In this document: piece by piece, positions 63,557-64,000 of the stretch
Numbering within the stretch: position 1 is the stretch's first letter
How the letters are laid out: every line of letters starts with the position of its first letter
Assembly (NCBI GenBank): GCA_033980235.1
Contig: CM067072.1
Coordinates: forward strand, 21,765,047 to 21,829,046
Length of the DNA stretch: 64,000 bases
Direction: 5' to 3'
Origin: Diadema setosum
Lineage: Eukaryota; Echinodermata; Echinoidea; Diadematoida; Diadematidae
Position numbers and translations under genes: made by a program
The notes under the pieces: generated by a model
Databases searched by the model: none
Told to the model about the DNA's origin: nothing
What the model saw: only the letters and a program-made list of their open reading frames with translations

Positions 63557-63620
63557 ACGTTTCAATTCAATTCAATTCAAATTATTTTATTTCCATGTAA
63601 TTCAGAGCAACATATATAAC
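63557..63620 (-). mobile_element. LINE/SINE 3' tail (TTGAA)n
   Basis: TTTCAATTCAATTCAATTCA followed by AATTATTTTATTTCCATG is a minus-oriented terminal repeat, as in the LINE copies at 21411 and 47927. The body is truncated. Confidence 0.5.
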
Positions 63621-63723
63621 ATTTACACGAGTACATAATATTGTAAGGAACTTTGAATCACACAAGTTTCAACAAAACATGGATACAATATTATGTTAAT
63701 ATCAATGTTGGTTTCTAGATAAA

Positions 63724-64000
63724 TATAGGTTTTCCCGGCCAATTTCGCACTTTTGTCAGTCCATTTGATAAAAGGTTCATTCAATTTAGCGAAAATCCTC
63801 GTCGCTGCACATTCTGTCATTCAAAATTGCAACTTGTTCGTTCAATTTAGCATTTCGATCAATGAAATTCGCACATGTGCCTTTCGAATTCGTAAAACGG
63901 GCATTCAAATTGGCACGTGCTCTTCAGTCATTCAAATTCGCCAGCACTCGGGCGGCAAATGGTATTTCAGTCACTTAATTTCGCGTATGGGCAGTCAAAT
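63724..64000. mobile_element. Left end of a TIR element (family of 17073-18809), cut by window edge
   Basis: TATAGGTTTTCCCGGCCAAT and the next 270 bases match 17073-17345 with few differences, including GTGCCTTTCGAATTCGTAAA and GGCACGTGCTCTTCAGTCAT. Confidence 0.9.

Larger units (their letters stand above)
62866..64000. other. Intron after the last exon found
   Basis: Holds a TG tract (63389-63423), a TTCAA-type LINE tail (63557-63610) and the left end of a TIR element (63724 onward). No D2 WPD or P-loop exon is visible. Confidence 0.7.

Overview
This window is animal genomic DNA: AT-rich, full of microsatellites and transposable-element relics, with short coding exons bounded by GT/AG splice sites. 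The repeats resemble those of marine invertebrate deuterostomes. They include tRNA-derived SINEs, CR1/L2- and L1/Tx1-like LINE tails, TTAA and TA MITEs, hAT-like and foldback elements, and P2X7-ballast-like relics inside transposons. An echinoderm, possibly a sea urchin, is the best guess, but this is inference.

One gene fills the plus strand, and both of its ends lie outside the window. It is a receptor-type protein tyrosine phosphatase. I assembled 25 exons by hand (5258-62865); they stay in frame for 1508 codons. Nine phase-1 exons (5258-40959) each encode a fibronectin type III-like module, followed by a transmembrane exon (41832-41916) and three juxtamembrane or PTP-entry exons (42633-43967). 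A complete catalytic D1 domain follows (43747-59513) with [16 protein letters not shown] and Q-loop motifs. The first part of a second PTP domain, D2, ends the assembly (60276-62865). The rest of D2 and the 5' signal-peptide exons were not found here.

Layout: 1-5257 is repeats and a local duplication. 5258-9513 holds FN3 exons 1-3. 9514-25280 is a 15.8 kb intron of nested transposons, including a foldback element with inverted 15-bp minisatellite arms and its probable empty site. 25281-25562 is FN3 exon 4. 25563-35026 is another transposon-rich intron. 35027-47413 is the dense exon cluster. 47414-50187 is an intron with a broken LINE reverse transcriptase. 50324-59363 is an intron almost wholly occupied by an 8.6 kb TTAA-flanked element. 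59364-62865 completes D1 and starts D2.

The encoded protein would present a long FN3 ectodomain outside the cell and dephosphorylate phosphotyrosine substrates inside through D1. The FN3 array looks as if it grew by exon duplication (an A-B pair twice, and a D-type exon twice). The introns record several rounds of transposon insertion into earlier transposons.
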